Numbered from the stretch's first letter, positions 28,241 through 38,067 are shown. The stretch is 51,767 nt of DNA from Acidobacteriota bacterium (GCA_016213775.1 JACQZR010000092.1:1-51767); one strand, 5' to 3'. The notes: generated from the letters alone by a model not told the origin. Numbers and translations: made by a program.

Positions 28241-31200
28241 ATGAAGATGGCGGGAATGCAATCACTCGATCGAGCGTTGAGGAACAAGCTGGAGCGTGCC
28301 GTCATGGAGGCGCGCGATGTGGCGGAGGCGGCGGCCCGCGCTGCTGTGGAGCAACTCGGCGTGGGGGAAGCGAAGCCGTATCCGCACCTGAGCGCGGAGG
28401 AGAAGGAACTACGGCGGAAGCTGCGCGCCCATGGCAGACAACTGGGCGATGTGCGCCATGGAAAAACCGAAGTTCAGGAAGTGGATCACCTGATGGAGGA
28501 GGTTGCTTACGAACACTGGCATCGGATGCTGTTCGCACGGTTTTTGGCGGAAAACAACCTGCTGATGTACCCGGATCCGAAGCAACCGGTAGCGGTTAGT
28601 TTGGAGGAGTGCGAGGATCTGGCTGTAGAGGAAGGCGCAAAGAACGGTTGGGAACTGGCGTCCCGCTTTGCAGCCCGGATGCTGCCGCAGATTTTTCGCC
28701 CGAGTTCGCCTGTCTTTCAACTCGCCCTTCCACCAGAGCACCAACAGAAGCTGGAACAACTGGTGGCCGGTTTGGAAAGAGCAACGTTCACCGCCACGGA
28801 TTCACTGGGATGGGTGTATCAGTTCTGGCAGGCGAAAAAGAAGGACGAGGTGAATGCGTCCGAGGTGAAGATTGGAGCGCGGGAACTGCCCGCCGTTACT
28901 CAACTCTTTACTGAGCCTTACATGGTGAGTTTCCTGCTGGATAATTCGCTGGGAGCGTGGTGGGCGGGACGGAGGCTGACGGCATCTGATCTGGCAACCG
29001 CTCAAACGGAGGAGGAACTGAGAGCGAAGGCAGGGCTGCCGGGAGTTCCGTTGGAGTATCTGCGATTTGTGAAGCAGGAGGATGGGGTGTGGAGGCCAGC
29101 GGCGGGTAAGTTCGCGGAGTGGCCGGCGAAACTGGCGGAGTTCCGGATGATGGACCCCTGCTGCGGCTCCGGGCACTTCCTGGTGGCGACTTTTCTCATG
29201 CTGGTGGCGATGCGGGTGGAAGAAGAGGGGCTGGGCGTGGAGGAAGCAGTGGACGCGGTACTACGGGAGAACCTGCACGGTTTGGAAATCGACCGGAGAT
29301 GCACTGAGATCGCGGCATTTCACTTGGCGTTGACGGCGTGGAGGGTGGGGGGCTATCGTGCTCTTCCGGCACCGCAGATTGCCTGCACTGGGCTTGCGAT
29401 TGGGGGGACTCGCGAGCAGTGGATGGATATTCTTTCCGGACAGGCGGTCGGGTACAATGAGCGGTTCTTTTTTGGGCAGTTATTTGATCTTTTCAGCAAG
29501 GCTCCTACGCTGGGGAGTCTGATCAACCCAGAGCGTTTCCTCGGCAGCGGGTGGCTTTCCGAGAGTGAGCAAGCGAACCTGCATGGCGCGCTGGCCGCGG
29601 CAATGGCTGAGGAATCCAAATCGGTGACGGAACGGTCGGAGATGGGAATTACGGCACAGGGGATCGCCGGAGCGGCACAACTGCTAGGGAGACGTTACAC
29701 GCTGGTTGCGACGAACGTGCCCTACCTTGGTCGAGGGAAGCAGGACGAGGTACTGAAGAAGCACCTTGAAACAAACTATCCGTTGGGGAAAGCGGACTTG
29801 GCGACTGCGTTTGTCTTGCGCTGTTTGGAGTTCTGCACGTCGGGGGGAACGACCGCGCTCGTTACGCCACAAAACTGGCTGTTCCTGACGACGCACACCA
29901 AATTACGCACGACGCTGCTGGAGAACCGCAGTTGGAACCTAGTGGCCAGATTGGGACACGGCGCCTTCGGGACCATCTCTGGCCATGTCGTCAATGTCGT
30001 ATTGACGGTGATTTCCGCGACTGCACCCGCTGATGCTCATTCGATGGCTGGTATCGACGTGTCAGTGGCAAAGGCACCTCAGGAGAAGTCAGTATCGTTG
30101 CGGGGAGGGGGGAAGTCTGCAGATCCTGCATTTATAGCTCAGAGAGTCCAACTCAGCCATCCCGATGCCACAGTGAGTTTCAAATCCAGTAGTATCCAGA
30201 CCTATTTAGGTCAGTACGCTGGATGCTATCAAGGGTTGACCACTTCGGATGATGGCAGGTGGCGTCGGAAGTTCTGGGAAACGTCGCCTTCCAGTCACGA
30301 CTGGCTGCGCCTTCAGACTCCTTCGCGGCAACTCGGGTTATACTCCGGACGCGAGGATGTTGTTTCTCGCCTTCTCATCGACACCAAAGATCACCAGGGC
30401 GTGATTCGCGGTCGCCAGGCCTGGGGAAAGATCGGGATTGCAGTTGATCGAGTGGGAAGCCTCTCGCGGGCAATTTACAGTGGAGACCTCTTCCACAGCT
30501 TGGTTCCTGTTGTAGTTGCACATGATGAAGTCAACAGGGCCGCTGTATCAGCCTATTGTCTATCTGATGAGTTCGTAGAAACCGCGAGGACGGTCAATCA
30601 ATCCCTGAGTATTGACAACGGCTACTTGGGAAAACTGCCTTTCGATCTAACTCGGTGGCAAACAGTTGCGGCAGAGAGTTATCCCACCGGACTCCCGGAA
30701 CCAGACAGTGACGATCCGACTCAGTGGCTCTTTCACGGCCATCCTAGGCGTGCTACCGTTCCTCTGCAGGTCGCTGTGGTCCGACTGCTAGGGTATCGCT
30801 GGCCAGCAGAATTGGACGAGACGATGCGACTCAGCGCGCGTGCAGGAGAAATGGTTAAGTGCTGTGACGATCTAGTTTCACTCGCCGACAAGGACGGCAT
30901 AGTCTGTATTCCACCAGTACGAGGAGAGTCTTCTGCCGCTGATCGGATTTTGAACCTGCTAGCCAAGTCCTACGGATCTGGTTGGACGTCTGAAACCCTG
31001 AACGGGTTGCTCAAGGATGTTGGCTTTGTGGGCAAAACCCTAGAGGCGTGGCTTCGAGATGGTTTCTTTGCGCAACACTGCGAAATATTCCACCATCGTC
31101 CGTTCGTCTGGCAAATCTGGGACGGTTTGCGGGACGGCTTTTCGGCTCTGCTGAACTACCATAAATTGGATCACAAGAATCTGGAGACGTTGATCTACAC

Positions 31201-31675
31201 CTACCTCGGGGATTGGATCCAGCGGCAGAAGGATGACGTTGCGAGTGGTGTGGATGGGGCAGAGGAACGGCGAGGCGCTGCCGAGACATTGAAGAAGCGC
31301 CTGGAACTGATCCTGCAAGGGGAAGCCCCTTATGACATCTTTGTTCGGTGGAAATCCATTGACAAACAGCCTATCGGATGGGTTCCGGATTTGAATGATG
31401 GCGTGTGGATCAACATTCGCCCGTTTGTGAGTGTGCCGAGTGTGAATATGAAAGGGGCGGGCGTTTTGCGGGTGAAGCCGAACATCAGAAGCAGGAATGG
31501 GGGCAAAGAGCCCAAACGGCCGGTCCGTGAATTTCCGTGGTTCTGGAATTGGGACGGGACAGTCGATTTCGAAGGCGGTGACGAGTTCACGGGTGAGCGT
31601 GTGAACGATTGCCACTACACCCTGGAGTACAAGAGGAAGGCGCGAGAACGGGCGAAGGAAGAGACAACCGTATGA
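28241..31675 (+). CDS. pglX: BREX adenine-specific DNA methyltransferase PglX
   Basis: A 1144-residue N6-adenine methyltransferase of the BREX PglX family. SAM-binding motif I is DPCCGSGHF near residue 305. The catalytic motif IV reads NVPY near residue 492 instead of the usual NPPY. Target recognition is expected in the C-terminal half. In BREX the enzyme marks host DNA at one strand of a non-palindromic site, and the rest of the system restricts unmarked phage. I chose the ATG at 28241 because GGAG (28230-28233) sits seven bases upstream; the frame is open to 28109 through a repeat. Its stop overlaps the AIPR start by four bases (ATGA). Confidence 0.93.
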   Translation: MKMAGMQSLDRALRNKLERAVMEARDVAEAAARAAVEQLGVGEAKPYPHLSAEEKELRRKLRAHGRQLGDVRHGKTEVQEVDHLMEEVAYEHWHRMLFARFLAENNLLMYPDPKQPVAVSLEECEDLAVEEGAKNGWELASRFAARMLPQIFRPSSPVFQLALPPEHQQKLEQLVAGLERATFTATDSLGWVYQFWQAKKKDEVNASEVKIGARELPAVTQLFTEPYMVSFLLDNSLGAWWAGRRLTASDLATAQTEEELRAKAGLPGVPLEYLRFVKQEDGVWRPAAGKFAEWPAKLAEFRMMDPCCGSGHFLVATFLMLVAMRVEEEGLGVEEAVDAVLRENLHGLEIDRRCTEIAAFHLALTAWRVGGYRALPAPQIACTGLAIGGTREQWMDILSGQAVGYNERFFFGQLFDLFSKAPTLGSLINPERFLGSGWLSESEQANLHGALAAAMAEESKSVTERSEMGITAQGIAGAAQLLGRRYTLVATNVPYLGRGKQDEVLKKHLETNYPLGKADLATAFVLRCLEFCTSGGTTALVTPQNWLFLTTHTKLRTTLLENRSWNLVARLGHGAFGTISGHVVNVVLTVISATAPADAHSMAGIDVSVAKAPQEKSVSLRGGGKSADPAFIAQRVQLSHPDATVSFKSSSIQTYLGQYAGCYQGLTTSDDGRWRRKFWETSPSSHDWLRLQTPSRQLGLYSGREDVVSRLLIDTKDHQGVIRGRQAWGKIGIAVDRVGSLSRAIYSGDLFHSLVPVVVAHDEVNRAAVSAYCLSDEFVETARTVNQSLSIDNGYLGKLPFDLTRWQTVAAESYPTGLPEPDSDDPTQWLFHGHPRRATVPLQVAVVRLLGYRWPAELDETMRLSARAGEMVKCCDDLVSLADKDGIVCIPPVRGESSAADRILNLLAKSYGSGWTSETLNGLLKDVGFVGKTLEAWLRDGFFAQHCEIFHHRPFVWQIWDGLRDGFSALLNYHKLDHKNLETLIYTYLGDWIQRQKDDVASGVDGAEERRGAAETLKKRLELILQGEAPYDIFVRWKSIDKQPIGWVPDLNDGVWINIRPFVSVPSVNMKGAGVLRVKPNIRSRNGGKEPKRPVREFPWFWNWDGTVDFEGGDEFTGERVNDCHYTLEYKRKARERAKEETTV

Positions 31676-33357
31676 GCATTAATGCCGGGATCATCGACTC
31701 TCGTGTTCGCAAGCTGGCGGTTGACCTGGCGGATGAGTTTGCGGCTCGACTGAACATCAAGAACGATGAAGTGAAACAGCGGTCCACGGCATTCGTGTTT
31801 CTGGTAGTGAAAACAGTGCTGGACCTTTCCGAGGAGGATGCACTGGATTGTTTGACGGAGGGTGGGAACGATTTTGGTGTAGACGCCGTGCATGTTGGGG
31901 ATGTGGAGGATGGCGAGTTCACGGTGACCCTTTTTCAAGGGAAGTACAAGGCCGACCTGAGCGGGGACGCGAATTTTCCGCAGGGGGGAGTGGAAAAAGT
32001 GATCCAGGCAGTTCGGTATCTATTCGATCCGAACGCGGCGATCACCACGAACCCGCAGCTCACACGGGTTCTGGAGGAGATCCGGTCGCTGGTGCGGGAT
32101 GGACATATTCCACGGGTGCGCGTAGTGCTCTGCAACAACGGTCTCACGTGGAATGAGACCGCGCAACAGATCATTGAGCGGGCGGGATTTCCGGGCGATC
32201 AAGTGGCCTGGGAACATGTCAACCACGATAAGATCGTCGGCCTGCTGCAGGCGACAAAGCAAGTGGACAGCACGTTGCGGCTGGCAGGCAAGGCGATTGT
32301 GGAAGATTTGGACTATTGCCGGCTGCTTATCGGCAAGATCCCGGTGCGGGAAATTGAAAGCCTGTTCAACCGCCATGGCGATCTCCTGCTGGAGCGGAAT
32401 GTGCGGCGGTTTCTTGGCTTGCAGGGAAACCGGGTCAACCAGGGAATTGACCACACGCTGCGGACGGAATCGGAGCGCGGGAATTTCTTCTTCTACAACA
32501 ACGGGATCACGTTGCTGTGCCAGAAGTTCACTCACAACGCCCTACAAGGCGAGAATTTCCAAGTGCGGGTGGAAGGCCTGCAAGTGATCAATGGCGGGCA
32601 AACGTGCAAGACCATTCAGACCACGCTTGCATCGCTGGCCGGAACGGATGTAGGGCTGGAAAGGGCCTTTGTTCTTGTGCGTCTTTACGAACTTCCCAGC
32701 GATTCGGTGGATCTCGTTCGTAGCATCACCTATGCGACCAATAGCCAGAACCCGGTGGATCTTCGGGATCTACGGTCCAATGATGCAAAGCAGAAGAGCC
32801 TGGAGACAGGAATGGCGGATCTGGGCTATACGTATCGCCGGAACCGGAGCGAAGGCACGTTCAAGTCACAAGATATCAGCAGTGCGACGGCGGCGGAAGC
32901 CATTTTGGCGGTTTGGAGAAAACGACCGCATCAGGTGAAGTACTACGGGCGTGAGCATTTTGGAAAGCTATACGACCAGATCTTCACAGTCGAACTGAAC
33001 GCCGCGCAAACAGTGATCGCGACGCTGCTGTACCGGTATACCGAGAACAAGCGGCGGCGTCCGCCGGCGGATGCGCCACCGTTTGCAGGCTATGCGTCGA
33101 GCCTTTTGGCGATGCTAATGGGCGGATACCTACTTGCGGATCTTGGTATTGCCTTAGGCCAACTCGATCATGTGAAGTTCGCGGCCGCCAAGTCGCGTCT
33201 CGATCGAGATGAAGATCTCTATTATGCACGAGGGCTCCGTGAGGTGGACGCCGCAATCCATAGTCTGTATGGAGGCCAGGAAGTATCCTGGCAGCGCCTA
33301 GCGGCCACGTTCCGTCGTGGGGATATTTTGGAGGAGCTGGCAAAAGGGAATGGCTGA
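31672..33357 (+). CDS. AIPR family protein inside the BREX operon
   Basis: A 561-residue protein of the AIPR (abortive infection phage resistance) family. The N-terminal region has a PD-(D/E)xK-like pattern: Asp in FGVDAV near residue 69, then LFQGKYK near residue 90, a QxK variant as in Mrr-type nucleases. Family signatures follow: NFFFYNNGITLLC near 280 and LQVINGGQTC near 305. It overlaps pglX by four bases (ATGA) and pglZ by eight, so it is translationally coupled to both. Standard type 1 BREX lacks this gene. It is probably an effector nuclease or an accessory restriction component. AAGGAAGAG gives a ribosome site about nine bases upstream. Confidence 0.88.
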   Translation: MSINAGIIDSRVRKLAVDLADEFAARLNIKNDEVKQRSTAFVFLVVKTVLDLSEEDALDCLTEGGNDFGVDAVHVGDVEDGEFTVTLFQGKYKADLSGDANFPQGGVEKVIQAVRYLFDPNAAITTNPQLTRVLEEIRSLVRDGHIPRVRVVLCNNGLTWNETAQQIIERAGFPGDQVAWEHVNHDKIVGLLQATKQVDSTLRLAGKAIVEDLDYCRLLIGKIPVREIESLFNRHGDLLLERNVRRFLGLQGNRVNQGIDHTLRTESERGNFFFYNNGITLLCQKFTHNALQGENFQVRVEGLQVINGGQTCKTIQTTLASLAGTDVGLERAFVLVRLYELPSDSVDLVRSITYATNSQNPVDLRDLRSNDAKQKSLETGMADLGYTYRRNRSEGTFKSQDISSATAAEAILAVWRKRPHQVKYYGREHFGKLYDQIFTVELNAAQTVIATLLYRYTENKRRRPPADAPPFAGYASSLLAMLMGGYLLADLGIALGQLDHVKFAAAKSRLDRDEDLYYARGLREVDAAIHSLYGGQEVSWQRLAATFRRGDILEELAKGNG

Positions 33358-35704
33358 CATCCTCCAGCAGTTGGTGCGGTCGATTCGGGCGGCAGCCGTC
33401 TTCAACCCGGATGTGCAAGTGAGGCCGCGCTGTATCCTTTGGCCCGATGGAGACCGGCAATGGGAGGGCGCAATCCCCAGGCTACAGGCGGTATTGCCGG
33501 AACTTTTCGTTTTGGGCGGCTATGATGCCGCGAAGCGAAGCGGACCAGCCATCTGGCTGCGGTGTGTGATTGCCCGTAAGGCCCCAAACGTAACGGTGCC
33601 GGAGGAGCTGACGCCAATTCTGTACCTGCCCGGAATCCGGCGTCAGGATCTGCGTGCCGTAGAGAGTTGCCCCGATCTGCTGAAACCGCTGGCGGAGTTG
33701 CAGTACAGTGGCACGATCTGGTCGCAAGTAAACTCCAAGGATTGGACGATTCTGGCATTTCTGAAGTCGGATCAAGGGGGGCTGGGGCTGGACGTGGCGC
33801 AAGACCACGAAGCCAAGCAGGCGATGCAACTGGCGTTATCCCGATTGTTGGACGAGGATGCCGGTCTGCTGCAAGGCAAGCGGCTGGACAAGGATTACTT
33901 CAATACGCTGCTTACCGGCGGGGACCCGGCGCGGGATTTATTGCACTGGTTGGACCAGGGAGAGCAGTTCCGAAACGGACGGGATGAGAATGCATGGCGC
34001 GGGTTTGTGGAGGTGTGCAAGTCGCAGTTGGCGTTCGATCCGGAGAATGACGGCGATCTCCAGGGAGCGGAACTGCTGGCCAACCACAAAGGGCCCTGGC
34101 TGACGATGTGGGAGCGATATTGCGAGGCTGCGAAACGGTATCCCAACATCCCTGTGCAAATCCGCAAGTGCACACCACCCAACGACAGCATGTTCTGGAT
34201 GATGGACGATGGCTCCTACGACGGCTGGCCGCAATGGAATGAGGATCAGGAGAAGGAACTGCGCGGGGAACTGCTGGGGCTAAGCAAGCTGGCGGCACCT
34301 GAGGCGCGGAAGACGCTCCTGGAACTGGAAAAAAGGCATGGCCGGAGGAGGACATTGGTGTGGGCGGAGCTAGGCGAGTCGCCGCTTGCCTGCGCGTTGG
34401 AGAGCCTGGGGACGTTGGCGAACGTGACCGGGAGTCCACTTGCCTCGGGAACTGCAAACGAAATCGCGGAAACTTATCGTTCCTCAGGGTGGCGGGCCGA
34501 TGATGCGGTGCTGCGGGGGCTGGCCTGCGTGACCCGACAGGAGGACTTCGAGGCGGTGAAAGCCGCGATCCGGGCGGTCTATTTGCCATGGGCTGAAGAC
34601 TCGGCGCGCTACTTGCAGAAGCTTGTGGAGCAGGAAGGATACCCTGCGAAGCGGGTTGTCAAGGCCGGACGAACACAGAAGAAAACCGGAGAGTGTGTGT
34701 ACTTTGTCGATGGGCTGCGACTGGATGTGGGGCGGCGGCTATCGGAAAAGCTACGCAGGGTTGGAATGCGAGTGGAGGAGGTTGCCTGCTGGGCGGCGCT
34801 GCCCACGGTGACGGCCACGGGGAAGCCGGCGGTTACTCCAGTGGCTCATCTGATTGAGGGGCAGGATGTGAACGCGGATTTTGAACCCTGCGTTGCAGCG
34901 ACGGGGCAATCGCTCAAGGGCGGTTACTATCTGCGAAAGCTGCTTGCCGAGGAAGGATGGCAACTGCTGGACAAATCGAAGGAGGTTTTGCCCGAGGGGC
35001 CCGCTTGGTGCGAGGCAGGCAATATCGACCATGAAGGGCATGAGCGCGGGTGGAAACTTGCGAAGCACCTGGAGGCGATGCTGGGCGAAATCGCGGAGCG
35101 GATTGAACGGCTGCTGGCGGGTGGATTTGAGACGGTGCGAGTGGTGACGGATCACGGCTGGCTGCTGATGCCCGGCGGATTGCCGAAGACGGAACTGCCA
35201 TCTTCGCTCGCGGAGAATACCTGGGGCAGATGTGCCGCGCTCAAACCGGGGGCGTCGAGCGAGGAACGGTTGTATCCATGGTATTGGAATCCGCAGCAGG
35301 AGTTCGCGCTGGCGGACGGGATTAGCTGCTACCGGGCGGGGATGGAATACGCGCACGGTGGAGTGAGCGTCCAGGAGTGCCTGACGCTGGAGTTGATTGT
35401 GACGTTGAAGCCCGCGCGATTGGGCAATGCGGTGCAAATCACGGACATTATCTGGAAAGGGCTGCGGTGCCGGGTGGCGGTGGAGGGTGACGCGAGCGGT
35501 CTGATCCTGGACTTGCGCACACAGGCGGCGAACGAGGCAAGCAGCATGGTGATGGCTCCGAAACCCTTTAGGGCTGACGGAACCAGTTCGGTTGTGGTGG
35601 AGGATGAGGAGATGGAGGGCCGGGCCGTGACCGTGGTGGTTGTGGACGCGGAGGGACAATTGGTTTGCCAAAGAGGAACAGTGATTGGGAAGGAGGGCGG
35701 CTGA
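33350..35704 (+). CDS. pglZ: BREX phosphatase-like protein PglZ
   Basis: A 784-residue PglZ protein. Its alkaline-phosphatase-superfamily core shows YFVDGLRLDVG near residue 452, which supplies the metal-binding Asp, and VTDHGWLLM near residue 600 with the DHG motif. The N-terminal third is a less conserved helical region. PglZ is the hallmark of BREX; it interacts with PglX and is a metal-dependent nuclease or phosphodiesterase in some systems. The ATG at 33350 overlaps the AIPR stop, with GGAGGAG about 13 bases upstream. Its stop overlaps brxL by one base (TGATG). Confidence 0.92.
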   Translation: MADILQQLVRSIRAAAVFNPDVQVRPRCILWPDGDRQWEGAIPRLQAVLPELFVLGGYDAAKRSGPAIWLRCVIARKAPNVTVPEELTPILYLPGIRRQDLRAVESCPDLLKPLAELQYSGTIWSQVNSKDWTILAFLKSDQGGLGLDVAQDHEAKQAMQLALSRLLDEDAGLLQGKRLDKDYFNTLLTGGDPARDLLHWLDQGEQFRNGRDENAWRGFVEVCKSQLAFDPENDGDLQGAELLANHKGPWLTMWERYCEAAKRYPNIPVQIRKCTPPNDSMFWMMDDGSYDGWPQWNEDQEKELRGELLGLSKLAAPEARKTLLELEKRHGRRRTLVWAELGESPLACALESLGTLANVTGSPLASGTANEIAETYRSSGWRADDAVLRGLACVTRQEDFEAVKAAIRAVYLPWAEDSARYLQKLVEQEGYPAKRVVKAGRTQKKTGECVYFVDGLRLDVGRRLSEKLRRVGMRVEEVACWAALPTVTATGKPAVTPVAHLIEGQDVNADFEPCVAATGQSLKGGYYLRKLLAEEGWQLLDKSKEVLPEGPAWCEAGNIDHEGHERGWKLAKHLEAMLGEIAERIERLLAGGFETVRVVTDHGWLLMPGGLPKTELPSSLAENTWGRCAALKPGASSEERLYPWYWNPQQEFALADGISCYRAGMEYAHGGVSVQECLTLELIVTLKPARLGNAVQITDIIWKGLRCRVAVEGDASGLILDLRTQAANEASSMVMAPKPFRADGTSSVVVEDEEMEGRAVTVVVVDAEGQLVCQRGTVIGKEGG

Positions 35705-37749
35705 TGGAGATGGACCGGATCGACGGCATTGCCGCCAGAGTACTGGATGGGTATTTGGTTCGGAAGGATTTGGTGCGCACCTTCAGCCGCCAGTTCCCTG
35801 TCCCCACGTACGTGGTGGAGTTCCTGTTAGGGCGCTACTGCGCGAGCACGGATGAAGAGGAGATTGAAGAAGGGATCAAGATCGCGCAACGCCAATTAGC
35901 GGAGAGGACGGTGAAGGCGGGGGAGGAGGAGTTGTTCAAGTCGCACGCGCGGGAGAAGGGGGAAGTGAAGATCATCGACCTGATCAGCGCGCGTTTGGAT
36001 GCGAAGACCGATTCGTATGTCGCCACGCTGCCGAGTGTTCGCATTCAGGATGCGCGGATCAGTGCTGAACTGGTGAAGGAACACGAGCGGATGCTCACAG
36101 GCGGCTTCTATGCGGAGATTACTCTGTCTTATGACGCTGCAATCGCGCAGGAGTCGAATGGGCGTCCGTTTGGGGTGAATTCGTTGCGCGAGATTCAACT
36201 TTCGAAGCGGGATGGTCTCGATACGCTTGCGCATGCGCGAACGCAATTTGCCACGGAAGATTGGAAGGCGTTTCTGCTGCGCAGTATCGGCTTTGAGTCG
36301 GGCGCGTTGTCGGAGCGAGAGAAGGATGTGTTTTTCCTACGCATGGTTCCCTTTGTGGAGCGCAACTACAATCTGGTGGAACTAGGTCCACGGGGAACGG
36401 GCAAGAGCCATTTGTTTCAGCAGGTGTCACCCTATGCGCACCTGATTTCAGGGGGGAAGGCAACTGTAGCACGGATGTTTGTAAACAACGCCACGGGGCA
36501 GCGCGGCCTGGTTTGCCAATACGACGTTGTGTGCTTTGACGAAGTGTCAGGCATCTCCTTTGACCAGAAGGACGGCGTCAACATAATGAAGGGCTATATG
36601 GAGTCCGGTGAATTCAGCCGCGGGAAGGAGAGCATCCGGGCGGACGGCAGCATTGTGCTGGTGGGAAATTTCAACATTGACGTGGATCATCAGCAGCGGA
36701 TCGGACACCTCTTTGGTCCACTTCCACCGGAGATGCGGGAGGACACGGCGTTCATGGACCGGATTCATGCCTTCTTGCCCGGGTGGGATGTGCCGAAGAT
36801 CAGCAAGGAACTGCTTACCGGGCATTTCGGGCTGGTGAGTGACTTTCTATCTGAATGCTGGAGCCACTTAAGAAGCCAGACTCGATTGGGGGCGATGCAG
36901 AACCGTGTATTCCTTGGGGGCGCACTGAGTGGCCGAGACACGAATGCGGTGAACAAGACGATCAGCGGGTTGCTGAAGTTGCTGTATCCTGGCGGCGATG
37001 AACATATTCCGGATGAGGACCTGGAGTGGGCGGTGCGGATCGCATTGGAGGCGCGGCGGCGCGTGAAGGAGCAACAAAAGAAGATAGGGGCCGCGGAGTT
37101 CCGCAACACTCATTTCAGCTATGTATTCGGGGGGGATGGCGTGGAAAAATTCGTGTCGACTCCGGAGCTACAGAGCGACGGTGGAATTGGTGGAGACCCG
37201 CTGGAGCCGGGCCAGGTTTGGACAATCAGTCCGGGAGGGATGGACGATCATCCAGGGCTGTATCGGATTGAAGTGAATTGCGGACCGGGATCGGGCGTGA
37301 AGATTCTGAACAAGCCCGTGCCGCCAGCGTTCAAGGAGTCCGTTGGGTATGCGGAGCAGAACCTGTATGCGCAAGCCATCCGTCTGGTGGGTGACAAGGA
37401 CCCACGCCAGCACGAGTTCACGGTGCAACTGCGTGCTTTTGATTCTTCCAGAAGCGGGGCGAAACTGGGGGTGGGTGCGGTTGTGGCGTTGTGTACAGCG
37501 CTTCTCCGGAAGAGCCTACGTGGAGGGCTAATTGTGGTTGGCGAGATCAATCTGGGCGGGTCGATCGAATCTGTTCACGGCGCGGTGGCGATCGCGGAGA
37601 TCGCAGTGGAAAAAGGCGCGACTGCACTGTTGATCCCGGTGACGTGCCGCCGACAACTGTTGGAGCTTTCGGATGAGATGGCGACGAAAGTGGACATTCA
37701 GTTCTACTCCGATGCGCGGGATGCGCTATTGAAGTCGATTCAAGAGTGA
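35704..37749 (+). CDS. brxL: BREX protein BrxL (Lon-like AAA+ protein)
   Basis: A 681-residue protein, close to the usual BrxL length. The AAA+ module has Walker A GPRGTGKSH near residue 228 and Walker B VVCFDEVSG near 276. A C-terminal Lon-like fold covers about 500-681. The region matching Lon's catalytic Ser reads SGAKLG instead of DGPSAG, and the position of the Lys reads HGAVAI, so peptidase activity is doubtful. BrxL of other systems forms DNA-binding rings. AAGGAGGG (35690-35697) lies six bases before the ATG at 35704, which overlaps the pglZ stop. This marks the type 1 class and is the last operon gene. Confidence 0.93.
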   Translation: MEMDRIDGIAARVLDGYLVRKDLVRTFSRQFPVPTYVVEFLLGRYCASTDEEEIEEGIKIAQRQLAERTVKAGEEELFKSHAREKGEVKIIDLISARLDAKTDSYVATLPSVRIQDARISAELVKEHERMLTGGFYAEITLSYDAAIAQESNGRPFGVNSLREIQLSKRDGLDTLAHARTQFATEDWKAFLLRSIGFESGALSEREKDVFFLRMVPFVERNYNLVELGPRGTGKSHLFQQVSPYAHLISGGKATVARMFVNNATGQRGLVCQYDVVCFDEVSGISFDQKDGVNIMKGYMESGEFSRGKESIRADGSIVLVGNFNIDVDHQQRIGHLFGPLPPEMREDTAFMDRIHAFLPGWDVPKISKELLTGHFGLVSDFLSECWSHLRSQTRLGAMQNRVFLGGALSGRDTNAVNKTISGLLKLLYPGGDEHIPDEDLEWAVRIALEARRRVKEQQKKIGAAEFRNTHFSYVFGGDGVEKFVSTPELQSDGGIGGDPLEPGQVWTISPGGMDDHPGLYRIEVNCGPGSGVKILNKPVPPAFKESVGYAEQNLYAQAIRLVGDKDPRQHEFTVQLRAFDSSRSGAKLGVGAVVALCTALLRKSLRGGLIVVGEINLGGSIESVHGAVAIAEIAVEKGATALLIPVTCRRQLLELSDEMATKVDIQFYSDARDALLKSIQE

Positions 37750-38067
37750 CTGATCGGGACCGGTCACGTGCGAATACGGACATTATTGCCACCGATGGAG
37801 GTTGCATCAGACTGCACCTCCTTCTGGAGTTGGCCTGCACGTTTTTCGTTGCCGGACTGGGACATGATTGGTGCGGACTGCGAATCAAAGTAACATCTTC
37901 CGATCAGCAGACGAGCCATCCGTTTCCGCTCCCGGTGAGTTGCCGGATCCAGCGTCGCCGCCGCTGTTGGCACACACCGTGGGGCGCCAAAATCTCGGTG
38001 CGAGTGAAGCAGACCGTGCTCAACACACACCTCCACAAAAGTCCCATCCAGCAGGTAGAATCAAGTT
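37750..38067. other. Intergenic region after BREX, no gene
   Basis: I see no gene in these 318 bases; an open minus-strand frame has no protein-like features. It contains a candidate terminator hairpin at 37797-37821 (listed separately) and, at 38057-38062, TAGAAT, which may be a -10 box for the DUF104 gene at 38068. Confidence 0.55.
37797..37821 (+). terminator. Hairpin downstream of brxL
   Basis: GGAGGTTGCA (37797-37806) pairs with TGCACCTCC (37813-37821) with one unpaired base and a six-base loop. It lies 48 bases after the brxL stop. It lacks a strong T-tract, so it may be a weak terminator or only an mRNA 3' end structure. Confidence 0.45.

Noticed and set aside
25183-37135. G-tracts in BREX genes as possible phase-variation switches
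   Set aside because: Runs of six G occur in several BREX genes and one run of seven in brxL (37129-37135), but these lengths are ordinary for GC-rich genes and too short to support slippage switching.
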